Below, one piece after another: positions 7,767 to 16,154 of a DNA stretch of 64,000 bases. The notes below the pieces were generated by a model. The model ran no database searches, was not told where the DNA came from, and saw only the letters and a program-made list of their open reading frames with translations. Source of the DNA: Schleiferiaceae bacterium (GTDB taxonomy: Bacteria; Bacteroidota; Bacteroidia; Flavobacteriales; Schleiferiaceae). Location: positions 39,162-103,161 of the forward strand of contig JAQWXR010000018.1 in assembly GCA_029254375.1 (NCBI GenBank). The letters are read 5' to 3'. The translations under genes were made by a program, and so were the position numbers. Position 1 is the first letter of the stretch. Every line of letters starts with the position of its first letter.

Positions 7767-9536
7767 TCACATACGCTCGGGTGCGACGATGCCCAATAAG
7801 GCCATACCGCGCTGGAGAGCACCGGCGACTTGCCTGGACAATGCTATACGGAACGCCGCATTTTGCGGCGTTTCGGCATTTAAAACAGAATGAACTTGGT
7901 AGAATCCATTGTAGATTTTGGCAAGATCATATAGGAAACCTGCCACATCACTCGGGTTCTGGTCCGCTGCAGCCTTCTGAACCACCGAAGGGAACTTCGA
8001 AAGGCATTTGATGACTTCCTTCTCTTTATCTGCTAAATGGATGTCCTCCCATGTCCAAGGACCAGCATGTCCTGATTTTCTTAGGATGGAACAAATCCGA
8101 GCATGGGTGTATTGCAAAAAGGGCCCCGTGTTGCCATTGAAATCGATGGATTCTTCAGGATTGAAGACCATCCTCTTGCGAGGGTCGACTTTTAGAATAA
8201 AGTACTTCAAGGCACCATGTCCCAACGTGCGATATAAAACACTCTGCTCCTCCAGTGAAAGGCCTTCAACTTTACCTAATTCCTCTGAAATCCTGCGGGC
8301 GCCAGCTTCCATTTCATCCAATAAATCATCCGCATCGACTACGGTGCCTTCGCGGGATTTCATTCGTCCCGACGGTAAGTCTACCATGCCATAGGATAGA
8401 TGTGAAAGCGTACTAGCCCAGGTGTAGCCGAGTTTTTGAAGAATAAGAAAAAGCACCTTGAAGTGGTAATCCTGCTCGTTACCTACCACATAGGTCAGAG
8501 AATCCATCTGAAAGTCTGAAAAACGTTGGATGGCGGTCCCAATATCTTGGGTCATGTACACCGAGGTGCCATCCTTTCGAAGAACTAATTTTTCATCTAG
8601 TCCATCATCTGTCAAGTCAATCCAAACAGATCCGTCCTCACGGCGGTAAAAAATCCCCTGTGCCAGCCCAGTTTCAATATCCTTTTTGCCAAGAACATAG
8701 GTTTGGGATTCAAAGTAGTTTTTATCAAACTGCACCCCGAGACGATCATAGGTGGCATTAAAGCCTTCATATACCCACGCATTCATGGTATTCCAAAGCT
8801 CCATTACTTCAGGGTTCCCTGATTCCCAGTCTTGAAGCATTTGTTGAACATGAATCATGCAAGGTGCTCTTTTCGTGGCGTCTACTTCTGAATATCCCTC
8901 TGCCATTAATTCGGCCACTTCACGTTTAAGTAGCTGATCAAATCGCACATAGTATTCGCCTACGAAATGATCTCCTTTGATTCCTCTAGTGGCTGGAGTT
9001 TCTCCGTTTCCGAACATTTTCCAAGCATACATGCTCTTACAGATATGTACCCCGCGATCATTGATGATTTGGACCTGAATCACCTGTTTGCCAGTCGCTT
9101 GAATCAATTTAGACACAGAATAGCCTAAGAGATTATTGCGAATATGCCCAAGGTGCAGTGGCTTATTCGTATTGGGGGACGAATATTCCACCATGGCGGC
9201 AGGAAGGTCTGGATTCAACGGAACAATCCCCCATTGAGGATCGACGAGCATTTGGTCCATCGCAGATTGCAATGGGGCATCCGATAGGCTCAGATTGAGA
9301 AATCCTTTCACGACATTATACGCAGAGACATCAGAAGCCTGGCGCATGAGGGACGCACCGATGTCTTCGGCCGTAGCTTCGGGGCTCAAGCGACTCACTT
9401 TGAGATAGGGAAATACAACCAAGGTTAGATCTCCCTCAAATTCCTTTCGAGTTTCTTGCAAGTCGATATTGGCTTGCTCGATTCCATAAAGTTCTTTCAA
9501 GGTGGTGGCAATGGCCGCTTCCAGTCCTGTGTTCAT
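7767..9536 (-). CDS. argS: Arginyl-tRNA synthetase
   Basis: ArgS charges tRNA-Arg with arginine in the cytoplasm. The 589-residue class I synthetase has an N-terminal additional domain (about 1-100), the HIGH motif as HLGH at 128-131 after SSPNTNKP, and the KMSKS-equivalent loop GRMKSREGTVVD. The C-terminal part carries GALKYFILKVDPRKR and the anticodon-binding DALR domain with HSVL near the end, and the last residues are LLGIVAPERM. It begins 6 nt after the arginase stop codon on the same strand, implying one transcript. It is convergent with the peptidase gene, their stop codons TGA/TCA abutting. Confidence 0.97.
   Translation of the reverse strand: MNTGLEAAIATTLKELYGIEQANIDLQETRKEFEGDLTLVVFPYLKVSRLSPEATAEDIGASLMRQASDVSAYNVVKGFLNLSLSDAPLQSAMDQMLVDPQWGIVPLNPDLPAAMVEYSSPNTNKPLHLGHIRNNLLGYSVSKLIQATGKQVIQVQIINDRGVHICKSMYAWKMFGNGETPATRGIKGDHFVGEYYVRFDQLLKREVAELMAEGYSEVDATKRAPCMIHVQQMLQDWESGNPEVMELWNTMNAWVYEGFNATYDRLGVQFDKNYFESQTYVLGKKDIETGLAQGIFYRREDGSVWIDLTDDGLDEKLVLRKDGTSVYMTQDIGTAIQRFSDFQMDSLTYVVGNEQDYHFKVLFLILQKLGYTWASTLSHLSYGMVDLPSGRMKSREGTVVDADDLLDEMEAGARRISEELGKVEGLSLEEQSVLYRTLGHGALKYFILKVDPRKRMVFNPEESIDFNGNTGPFLQYTHARICSILRKSGHAGPWTWEDIHLADKEKEVIKCLSKFPSVVQKAAADQNPSDVAGFLYDLAKIYNGFYQVHSVLNAETPQNAAFRIALSRQVAGALQRGMALLGIVAPERM
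7852..7872. repeat. 9-bp perfect inverted repeat within the 3' part of argS
   Basis: AACGCCGCA and TGCGGCGTT flank a TTT spacer, so the RNA of either strand can form a stable hairpin. It lies about 90 nt past the end of the convergent peptidase gene. No U-run follows on either strand. It may slow read-through between the abutting convergent genes, or it may simply be coding sequence. Confidence 0.55.
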
Positions 9537-9542
9537 AAGGGT

Positions 9543-10499
9543 TTAAAATGAACCTCGTAAACCGAGGCGTTCTTGTAATCTAAATACGGTGCTTTGCAGG
9601 AGCTTGAACGCTGCCGTGCCCATCGCATTACCGCCGTTATCCAAAAGTGGGTTGATTTCAGTGAATTCCATGCACATCACCTTGGGCTCATCCGCAAAAA
9701 GCTCCAATAAGCCTCGGGCTTCCTCCAGTGTGAAACCATCAGAAACCGGAGTACCCGTGCCATCAGAAATACTCGGATCCATGCTGTCGACATCAAATGA
9801 AACGTAGACCATATCGCATTCTTGAAGTTGGGTCATTACGGACTTAACGATGGCCACAACCCCCTTGGATCGCAGCTCTTCGACGCGATGAACGCGCATG
9901 TCGTGTTCTGCGATCAAGTGGTCTTCTGGAGCTTCGGTAGAACGCAAGCCAATAAATGCTACGTCTGAAGGTTTGACCCTTTGCGGATGGCCTTTCAGTT
10001 TCTGCCATGCGTCCACCGTGATAGGGCTTGGATCATTGATTTTACATGCCACATTATCCGCTCCTATCGCCGTCGCTAAGGGCATACCATGCATATTTCC
10101 TGAAGGCGATGTGTAGGGTGAATGAAGGTCGGCGTGGGCATCAATCCAAACAACTCCTAGTCTGGAAAGAGGAGACGCTTGCTTAATCCCCGCAATGGTC
10201 CCACCTGCATTCGAATGGTCCCCACTGATCACAATAGGGAACTGCCCATCGTCAAGTGATTCGGCAACCACCGCTGAAATGCGGCGGTACATTCGAACAA
10301 TCCCTCGGATTCGCTTGCCATAGGGTGATTCGGGATGCCGATACAGCAAGGCGTTATTGGTCTGCACCTTACGTGGAGCCAAACTCCTAAAAAACTTGGG
10401 TTGAATATGGAAGGACGCGCCACGAATGGCGGCATAACCAAGACTTGAGCCTCGAGTACCCGCACCCAATTCGGACATCGCTGTGATCAGTTGAAGCAT
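9543..10499 (-). CDS. Arginase (ureohydrolase family)
   Basis: Arginase hydrolyses arginine to ornithine and urea using a dimanganese centre. The 318-residue protein has all metal-binding motifs of the family: GDHSNAGG, WIDAHADLHSP, SFDVDSMDPS and EFTEINP. The N-terminal block SELGAGTRGSSLG is typical of the Bacteroidota arginase group. It lies immediately upstream of argS on the same strand, linking arginine breakdown with arginine charging. The ATG at 10497-10499 is five nucleotides from a perfect -7 box. Agmatinase or formiminoglutamase activity cannot be fully ruled out from motifs alone. Confidence 0.85.
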   Translation of the reverse strand: MLQLITAMSELGAGTRGSSLGYAAIRGASFHIQPKFFRSLAPRKVQTNNALLYRHPESPYGKRIRGIVRMYRRISAVVAESLDDGQFPIVISGDHSNAGGTIAGIKQASPLSRLGVVWIDAHADLHSPYTSPSGNMHGMPLATAIGADNVACKINDPSPITVDAWQKLKGHPQRVKPSDVAFIGLRSTEAPEDHLIAEHDMRVHRVEELRSKGVVAIVKSVMTQLQECDMVYVSFDVDSMDPSISDGTGTPVSDGFTLEEARGLLELFADEPKVMCMEFTEINPLLDNGGNAMGTAAFKLLQSTVFRLQERLGLRGSF

Positions 10500-10504
10500 A
10501 TGGG

Positions 10505-10530
10505 CAAAGGTAGGAATTGGCCTACCTTTG
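10505..10530. promoter_or_regulatory. Palindromic divergent promoter between arginase and ftsK
   Basis: CAAAGGTAGG at 10505-10514 and CCTACCTTTG at 10521-10530 form a perfect 10-bp inverted repeat around AATTGG. Each arm is a -7 box TACCTTTG facing outward. The minus box lies five nucleotides from the arginase ATG (leaderless), and the plus box lies 20 nt from the ftsK ATG at 10551. The symmetry could also serve as an operator for a dimeric regulator. Confidence 0.65.
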
Positions 10531-10550
10531 AGACTCAGGAAGAAATCTCT

Positions 10551-12938
10551 ATGGCAAAAAAGGTTAAAAGCAGTCCCTTCTCTCCATTCTTTTCTGCGTG
10601 GAAGCAGACGTGGTCAGACTTGAAGACGAATAAATCCTTACATGCGGTTTTTGGAATTGCACTGCTTTTTGTTAGCAGCTTTGCCCTTTTATCAAGCCTC
10701 TCATCCCTATTCTCATGGTCTGCGGACTACAGTGCCTTTGAGGATGGTTTTTCTGACACTTTGTGGGACCCGACCATTCGTATGACGAACACCTTTGGCA
10801 AGCTGGGGGCGGCTGTAGGATTCTATTTAACGGTCAAAAGTTTTGGCTGGACCTTTCTAATACCCCTCTCCTGGGTCTTGATTCTTTCTTTAAAATGGAG
10901 CTTTGGGGTTCCATTTAAGTCATCTACATGGTTGCGAAGAGGGCTTTTTTGGACCCTCTTACTCGGAATGGGCACGGCACTCTTGCCCGTGAGTATGGCA
11001 GATGTCTATGTAGGAAATCTAGGGCGCTATCTCGCCTTCTGGTCAGAGCAATGGCTAGGACTTGCTGGCGCCTGGCTAGCGTGGGCTGGCTTAACCCTAG
11101 CCCATGTAGTTTGGCTCTTCAAAATCACTCCACAAAATTGGCCAAAAAAGGCAGCGCTAGCCGCGCCTTGGGACAGCGAAGAAGACGTAAAGCAGGAGGA
11201 TGAACTCAACGTACTCCCCGAAGAACCTGCAGAAGAAGTTGAATGGGACCTAAAGACGCCCGAAGGTCCCACACCCATGGAAACACCGGGAGTTAAGGTT
11301 GCATTGGCTGATGAGAATATCCAAGCGACTGAGCCCAGCCTAGAACTTGAAGAAATTGAACCGATACTCGTGTTTAGCGAAGCCTTTCAAGAAGATTCGC
11401 CACCACCTGCCAAGGGTTCCTTGGCGACGGCCTTTGACCCTCGTGCAGATCTATCGCGCTATCAGTTCCCTAAACTTAGCTTACTTGTTGATTTCCCTCC
11501 AGGAAATGCGAAGGTGGACGCGGAAGAGCTCGAAGCGAATAAGGAGCGGATTATAGAAACCTTGCGCAACTATAAAATTGAGATTGCCAAAATCAAAGCG
11601 GCGGTTGGCCCCACCGTTACCCTCTATGAGATCGTCCCGGAAGCAGGTATTCGGATTTCCAAGATCAAAAGTCTCGAGGATGATATTGCCCTGAGTCTAA
11701 GTGCCCTGGGCATTCGTATAATTGCCCCGATTCCAGGAAGAGGAACCATTGGCATTGAAGTGCCTAACCGAAGCCCCCAGATGGTGAGTATGAAGGCGGT
11801 TCTGGCATCAGAGAAGTTCCAAAACAGCACCATGGATCTGCCGGTAGCTATTGGAAAGACAATCAGTAATGAGGTCTTTGTCGCTGATTTAGCGAAGATG
11901 CCACATTTGCTCATGGCCGGAGCGACAGGACAAGGTAAATCAGTGGGCTTGAACGCCTTGCTAGCCTCGATTCTTTACAAGAAACACCCAGCTGAAGTCA
12001 AATTCGTCTTAGTTGATCCCAAAAAAGTGGAATTAACGCTCTACAATAAGATTGAGCGGCACTTCCTCGCCAAGCTACCGGATACGGCTGATGCCATTAT
12101 CACAGATACGACCAAAGTGATTCACACGCTGAATTCCTTGTGTATCGAAATGGATGACCGCTATGACCTTTTAAAGGATGCCATGGTTCGGAACATCAAA
12201 GAATACAATGCCAAGTTTACGAGCCGAAAATTAAATCCGGAAGAAGGGCACCGCTATCTGCCTTACATCGTCTTAGTGATTGATGAATTCGCAGATTTGA
12301 TCATGACGGCTGGCAAAGAAGTTGAGACACCCATCGCTCGTTTAGCCCAATTGGCCCGGGCAATAGGAATCCATCTCATCATTGCCACGCAGCGCCCTTC
12401 CGTCAATGTGATTACCGGAATAATAAAAGCCAATTTCCCGGCAAGAATTGCTTTTAAGGTTTCGTCCAAAATAGACTCTCGGACCATTTTAGACGCTGGA
12501 GGCGCGGAACAACTTATTGGTAGAGGTGATATGCTCTTCTCCGCGGGCAATGATCTTATTCGTTTGCAATGTGCCTTCTTGGACACCCCAGAGGTAGAAG
12601 ATGTTTGTGAATTTATCGGCTCTCAGCAAGCTTATCCCGATGCCTATGCCCTTCCTGAATATTCTGGGGAGGAGACGGGAAGCGTTGCCGGGAACTACAG
12701 TGCAGACGAACGCGACGCTCTTTTTACGGATGCAGCCCGAATTGTGGTGCAGTCTCAACAAGGTTCGGCATCCCTTTTGCAACGCAAGTTGAAATTGGGT
12801 TATAACCGCGCCGGTCGCATTATCGATCAGCTAGAAGACGCCGGAATTTTGGGACCTTTTGAAGGATCCAAAGCACGACAAGTCTTAATCCAAGACGAAC
12901 AACATTTAATGGAACGCTTAAATGGCCCGACCCAATGA
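10551..12938 (+). CDS. ftsK: DNA translocase FtsK
   Basis: FtsK anchors at the division septum and pumps chromosome termini apart before cell separation. The 795-residue protein has about four N-terminal membrane helices (roughly residues 25-210), an acidic linker, and the motor. The motor shows GATGQGKSVGLNALL (Walker A), LVIDEFADLIM (Walker B) and ATQRPSVNVITG. It ends with the gamma winged-helix domain (SLLQRKLKLGYNRAGRIIDQ), which reads orienting DNA sites in known members. I start at MAKKVKSS because the preceding 60 nt include the divergent promoter. It overlaps the next gene by ATGA. Confidence 0.96.
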   Translation: MAKKVKSSPFSPFFSAWKQTWSDLKTNKSLHAVFGIALLFVSSFALLSSLSSLFSWSADYSAFEDGFSDTLWDPTIRMTNTFGKLGAAVGFYLTVKSFGWTFLIPLSWVLILSLKWSFGVPFKSSTWLRRGLFWTLLLGMGTALLPVSMADVYVGNLGRYLAFWSEQWLGLAGAWLAWAGLTLAHVVWLFKITPQNWPKKAALAAPWDSEEDVKQEDELNVLPEEPAEEVEWDLKTPEGPTPMETPGVKVALADENIQATEPSLELEEIEPILVFSEAFQEDSPPPAKGSLATAFDPRADLSRYQFPKLSLLVDFPPGNAKVDAEELEANKERIIETLRNYKIEIAKIKAAVGPTVTLYEIVPEAGIRISKIKSLEDDIALSLSALGIRIIAPIPGRGTIGIEVPNRSPQMVSMKAVLASEKFQNSTMDLPVAIGKTISNEVFVADLAKMPHLLMAGATGQGKSVGLNALLASILYKKHPAEVKFVLVDPKKVELTLYNKIERHFLAKLPDTADAIITDTTKVIHTLNSLCIEMDDRYDLLKDAMVRNIKEYNAKFTSRKLNPEEGHRYLPYIVLVIDEFADLIMTAGKEVETPIARLAQLARAIGIHLIIATQRPSVNVITGIIKANFPARIAFKVSSKIDSRTILDAGGAEQLIGRGDMLFSAGNDLIRLQCAFLDTPEVEDVCEFIGSQQAYPDAYALPEYSGEETGSVAGNYSADERDALFTDAARIVVQSQQGSASLLQRKLKLGYNRAGRIIDQLEDAGILGPFEGSKARQVLIQDEQHLMERLNGPTQ

Positions 12939-13597
12939 AGAACCTACGCCTCATTCTCTCTATCGCTTTAATGGCTTTTATCGCACTGCCCCTGCCAGCC
13001 CAATCGGGGGATCCAGTTTCGCTCTTAAAAGAAGTAGAGAAAAAAACATTGTCCTACACGGACCAATCGATTCAATTCTCTCTGCTCATTGAAGCGCCTG
13101 GACGCGACGGCAAAAAAGTGCAAAGAAAAACTTCCGGTCAGGTTCTCGTCGTGGGTCAAAAAGCCCTACTCCAATTAAACGGCCAGCTCATTTTTCTTGA
13201 AGGAAGTAGAATCACCACCGTGAGTGAAGCCGATGAAGAAATTATTGTCCGAAAATTGGATGGAGACGAAACTCAATACACACCGGCGGCTTTGGTCAAA
13301 AAGTATGAGACGGGTTCCAACTTCCAATGGGCCGGCGAGGAAACCGTGGCTGGGGGAACAAAAATTGTGTACGTTCGAATGAAGCCAAAGAATAACGTGG
13401 ATGTGCGTGATGTGATTTTCGGGATCAATATGCGGTCAAAGCGTATCCACTCCTACCAAGAGTTTGGGACGAATGATGTGAACACCACACTGAATATTTT
13501 ACAATACGACGTTAATCAAGGCGTCACAGAACAGAAAGTCACTTTCACCAAGTCCAAGTACCCGGGCTATGATTACATGGCTCCCAAGGGAATGTAA
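12935..13597 (+). CDS. LolA-like outer-membrane lipoprotein carrier
   Basis: The 220-residue protein has a signal peptide (MKNLRLILSIALMAFIALPLPAQS) and the beta-rich fold pattern of periplasmic LolA-type carriers, which shuttle lipoproteins to the outer membrane. The core strands FSLLIEAPGRDGKKVQRKTSGQ and the lysine-rich C-terminal strand VTEQKVTFTKSKYPGYDY fit the family. It sits between ftsK (4-nt overlap) and an LptF/G-type permease, an order common in this phylum. Sequence identity to proteobacterial LolA is low, so the role is partly inferred from position. Confidence 0.8.
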   Translation: MKNLRLILSIALMAFIALPLPAQSGDPVSLLKEVEKKTLSYTDQSIQFSLLIEAPGRDGKKVQRKTSGQVLVVGQKALLQLNGQLIFLEGSRITTVSEADEEIIVRKLDGDETQYTPAALVKKYETGSNFQWAGEETVAGGTKIVYVRMKPKNNVDVRDVIFGINMRSKRIHSYQEFGTNDVNTTLNILQYDVNQGVTEQKVTFTKSKYPGYDYMAPKGM

Positions 13598-13605
13598 GCC
13601 CTCCT

Positions 13606-15027
13606 ATGCAGCGAATTGATTGGTACCTACTCCGGTCCTTTGCCGGAATATTCCTAAAAACCATAGGGATTTCCGTGTTCTTTCTGCTCATGCAGATGGT
13701 TTGGAAATACGTCGATGATTTGGCAGGTCGTGGCGTAGACTGGTGGATTATCCTAGAACTTCTTTTTTATTGGTCGGCATCCGTTTTACCGATGGCTGCT
13801 CCAATCGCCGTACTCTTTGCGGGAATTATGGTCTTTGGGGACTTAGCCGAAAGTCACGAATTGGCGGCTGCCAAATCGTCTGGAGCTTCGTTTTACCGTT
13901 TGATACGCCCCGTACTTCTTGCTTTGGCCCTGATCGCATCAGGGATGTTTTTCGTGGCAAATAACTTAATCCCCGTGGCCAACTTTAAAGGAGAGAACCT
14001 CCTGATGAATATCGCCAAACAGCGTCCAACATTTAACCTTCAACCCGGTATTTTCTACGGCGGGATCGATGGCTACAGTATTAAAATCGGAGCAAAGACG
14101 GATAATTCTGTGAGCGATATCCTAATTTATGACCACCGAGAACGTGGGGAAGGGAATCATACCGTGATTATGGCCCCTGAAGCAGTATTGCATTACACAG
14201 AGGGAAATCGCTGGATGGAAATGGAGCTGTTCAATGGCACTTCGTATCAGGAGTACAAAGCGGAAAAGCGCGAAGAACGCGAGCGAAAGCCTTTTTTAGA
14301 GAGCAGCTTTGATCGTATGCTGATTCGTGTCAATATGGGCTCCTTTGAAATGGGAAATCTCTATTCTGTCAACCGCAGCGACGAATACAATATGCTAGGA
14401 GTAGGCCAGCTTGACGATGCCATAAATGCGCTTTACGAGCAATACCGCATGCGTCAGGATGAAGTGAATATGATTATGCGAAACAAATACTACGGTTGGC
14501 AGTCTAGCGATACCCTACAACTGGACTTAAGCGCCGTGGCTTCATTGAATATGAAGGACCGTCTTCGTGGACACTACTTATTTCGTGCCGTCAACAATGC
14601 GATTCATGCGGCACAATCCAATAGAGACTATATGGAGCAAATCCAGTCAGAATATGTTTGGAGGAATCAAGTCATTGCGAGGCATTATTTAGAGTTTCAC
14701 AAGAAATTCAGCGTAGCCATCGCCTGTATTTTGCTCTTTTTTATAGGCGCCCCACTCGGCGCTATCATCCAAAAAGGTGGATTTGGCTTGCCCTTTGTCA
14801 TTTCCGTCCTCCTCTTCCTGTTCCACTATATTTTGACGATTATCTTTGAGAAAATGGGACGTGAATGGCTCATCTCTCCGATGTGGGCCATTTGGCTGCC
14901 CAACCTCATTCTACTACCCGTAGCCCTATGGATGACTATATGGGCGGCAAATGACGCAACCATGAACAGTTTTGCTCGTTTGCGAAAACGGCTTTTCTAT
15001 TGGCCGTCCAAAAAAGACGTGGCATGA
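13606..15027 (+). CDS. LptF/LptG-family permease
   Basis: This 473-residue inner-membrane protein belongs to the YjgP/YjgQ family. LptF and LptG form the transmembrane part of the ABC exporter that drives lipopolysaccharide to the outer membrane. The N-terminal helices (FLKTIGISVFFLLMQM; SVLPMAAPIAVLFAGIM) and the C-terminal set (VAIACILLFFIGAPLGAI; GFGLPFVISVLLFLFHYI) bracket a periplasmic domain of about 250 residues. The coupling motif LAESHELAAAKSSGAS lies near residue 90. One family gene is visible here; whether it acts as LptF, LptG or both is unknown. Confidence 0.88.
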   Translation: MQRIDWYLLRSFAGIFLKTIGISVFFLLMQMVWKYVDDLAGRGVDWWIILELLFYWSASVLPMAAPIAVLFAGIMVFGDLAESHELAAAKSSGASFYRLIRPVLLALALIASGMFFVANNLIPVANFKGENLLMNIAKQRPTFNLQPGIFYGGIDGYSIKIGAKTDNSVSDILIYDHRERGEGNHTVIMAPEAVLHYTEGNRWMEMELFNGTSYQEYKAEKREERERKPFLESSFDRMLIRVNMGSFEMGNLYSVNRSDEYNMLGVGQLDDAINALYEQYRMRQDEVNMIMRNKYYGWQSSDTLQLDLSAVASLNMKDRLRGHYLFRAVNNAIHAAQSNRDYMEQIQSEYVWRNQVIARHYLEFHKKFSVAIACILLFFIGAPLGAIIQKGGFGLPFVISVLLFLFHYILTIIFEKMGREWLISPMWAIWLPNLILLPVALWMTIWAANDATMNSFARLRKRLFYWPSKKDVA

Positions 15028-16154
15028 AGATTCTCCACCTCTGCAACAAAGTCCCCTTTCCAGGCCGTGATGGTAGTAGTCTGGCGATGGAAGCCCTTAT
15101 TCGACTGGAGGTCAAAGCGGGCCATTCAGTCCATGTACTTGCCTTGAATACGGACAAGCATTATGTTCACCATCCACAAGCGCATTTTGGAAGCACACTA
15201 GAATGTGTAAAGGTTCGGATCTCCCCTAGTTTACTTGGTTTCATGCGGCAGGTGAGTCATCCCGCCTCGTATTTTGCTTCTCGCTTTGATCATGCTAGCG
15301 TGCGGAATCGGATTCAAGTCTTGGCTCCTGAGGTGGACCTCGTTGTTGTTGACTCTCTGTTCATGGCGCTGTATTTAGAATGTTTAGGAGGCACACCTTG
15401 GGTTCTGAGGGCGCACAACGTCGAGCATCAAATATGGCAGCGCGCGCTGAGTCAAATCCCCTTCGGATTGAAAAAGATCTTTACCGCTTGGCAGACGATG
15501 CGTCTGAAGCGCTGGGAACTTGCCATTATTAAATCTGCGAGGATTTGGGCCATCTCCTTCGAAGACTCCTCCCTCCTTCTTCAGCTAGGTGCCGCAGAGA
15601 GCCAAACGATACCTTGCACTTTTGATGCCTTCGGGCCATGGTCCGATAGCGGAGCCAAGGGCAGCGGTATATATCATTTAGGTGCACTAGATTGGTTACC
15701 CAACGTCCAAGGCCTTCAATGGTATGTAGAGGAGGTTCACCCGATTTCGGCCCAAGAGATTATTGTCATATCTAAAAAGTGGCCTAGTCAATTGGTTCGC
15801 CCGGAAAAAATCAATCACTTGGCGCGTCTAGAAGATGGTTTTGACTTTGAATCTCATGGTATTTTTATCGCTCCAATTCTTTCGGGTAGCGGAATGCGTG
15901 TAAAACTTTTAGAAGCCATGGTTCGCGGAAAAGCCATTGTGACGACCTCGATTGGGGCAGCAGGACTTAAAGATGCTCCAGGCGTTCTCATTGCGGATCG
16001 CCCCGAGGAATTCGCTGAGGCTATTCGTCGGCTAGTAGATAATACTGAATTCCGACAAAGCCAAGGGCGAGCGGCCCGGGCACATGCACTTGCTACCTTT
16101 GCCGACGAAGTGTTTGTAAACGACATGAGATCACTGGCACCTAAAAGGACGTGA
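15024..16154 (+). CDS. Glycosyltransferase family 4 protein
   Basis: The 376-residue protein has the two-domain GT-B arrangement. The N-terminal domain opens with MKILHLCNKVPFPGRDGSS, typical of GT4 enzymes. The C-terminal donor-binding part has FIAPILSGSGMRVKLLEAMV, matching the nucleotide-sugar loop, then GKAIVTTSIGAAGL. The start ATG overlaps the permease stop codon (ATGA), and the stop overlaps the next gene's start. The sugar and acceptor are unknown. The placement beside an LPS-export permease suggests a role in cell-envelope glycans, which is inference. Confidence 0.88.
   Translation: MKILHLCNKVPFPGRDGSSLAMEALIRLEVKAGHSVHVLALNTDKHYVHHPQAHFGSTLECVKVRISPSLLGFMRQVSHPASYFASRFDHASVRNRIQVLAPEVDLVVVDSLFMALYLECLGGTPWVLRAHNVEHQIWQRALSQIPFGLKKIFTAWQTMRLKRWELAIIKSARIWAISFEDSSLLLQLGAAESQTIPCTFDAFGPWSDSGAKGSGIYHLGALDWLPNVQGLQWYVEEVHPISAQEIIVISKKWPSQLVRPEKINHLARLEDGFDFESHGIFIAPILSGSGMRVKLLEAMVRGKAIVTTSIGAAGLKDAPGVLIADRPEEFAEAIRRLVDNTEFRQSQGRAARAHALATFADEVFVNDMRSLAPKRT

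Noticed and set aside
7852..7872. Hairpin AACGCCGCA/TGCGGCGTT as a terminator for the peptidase gene
   Set aside because: No U-rich run follows on either strand and it lies inside argS; kept only as an inverted repeat.
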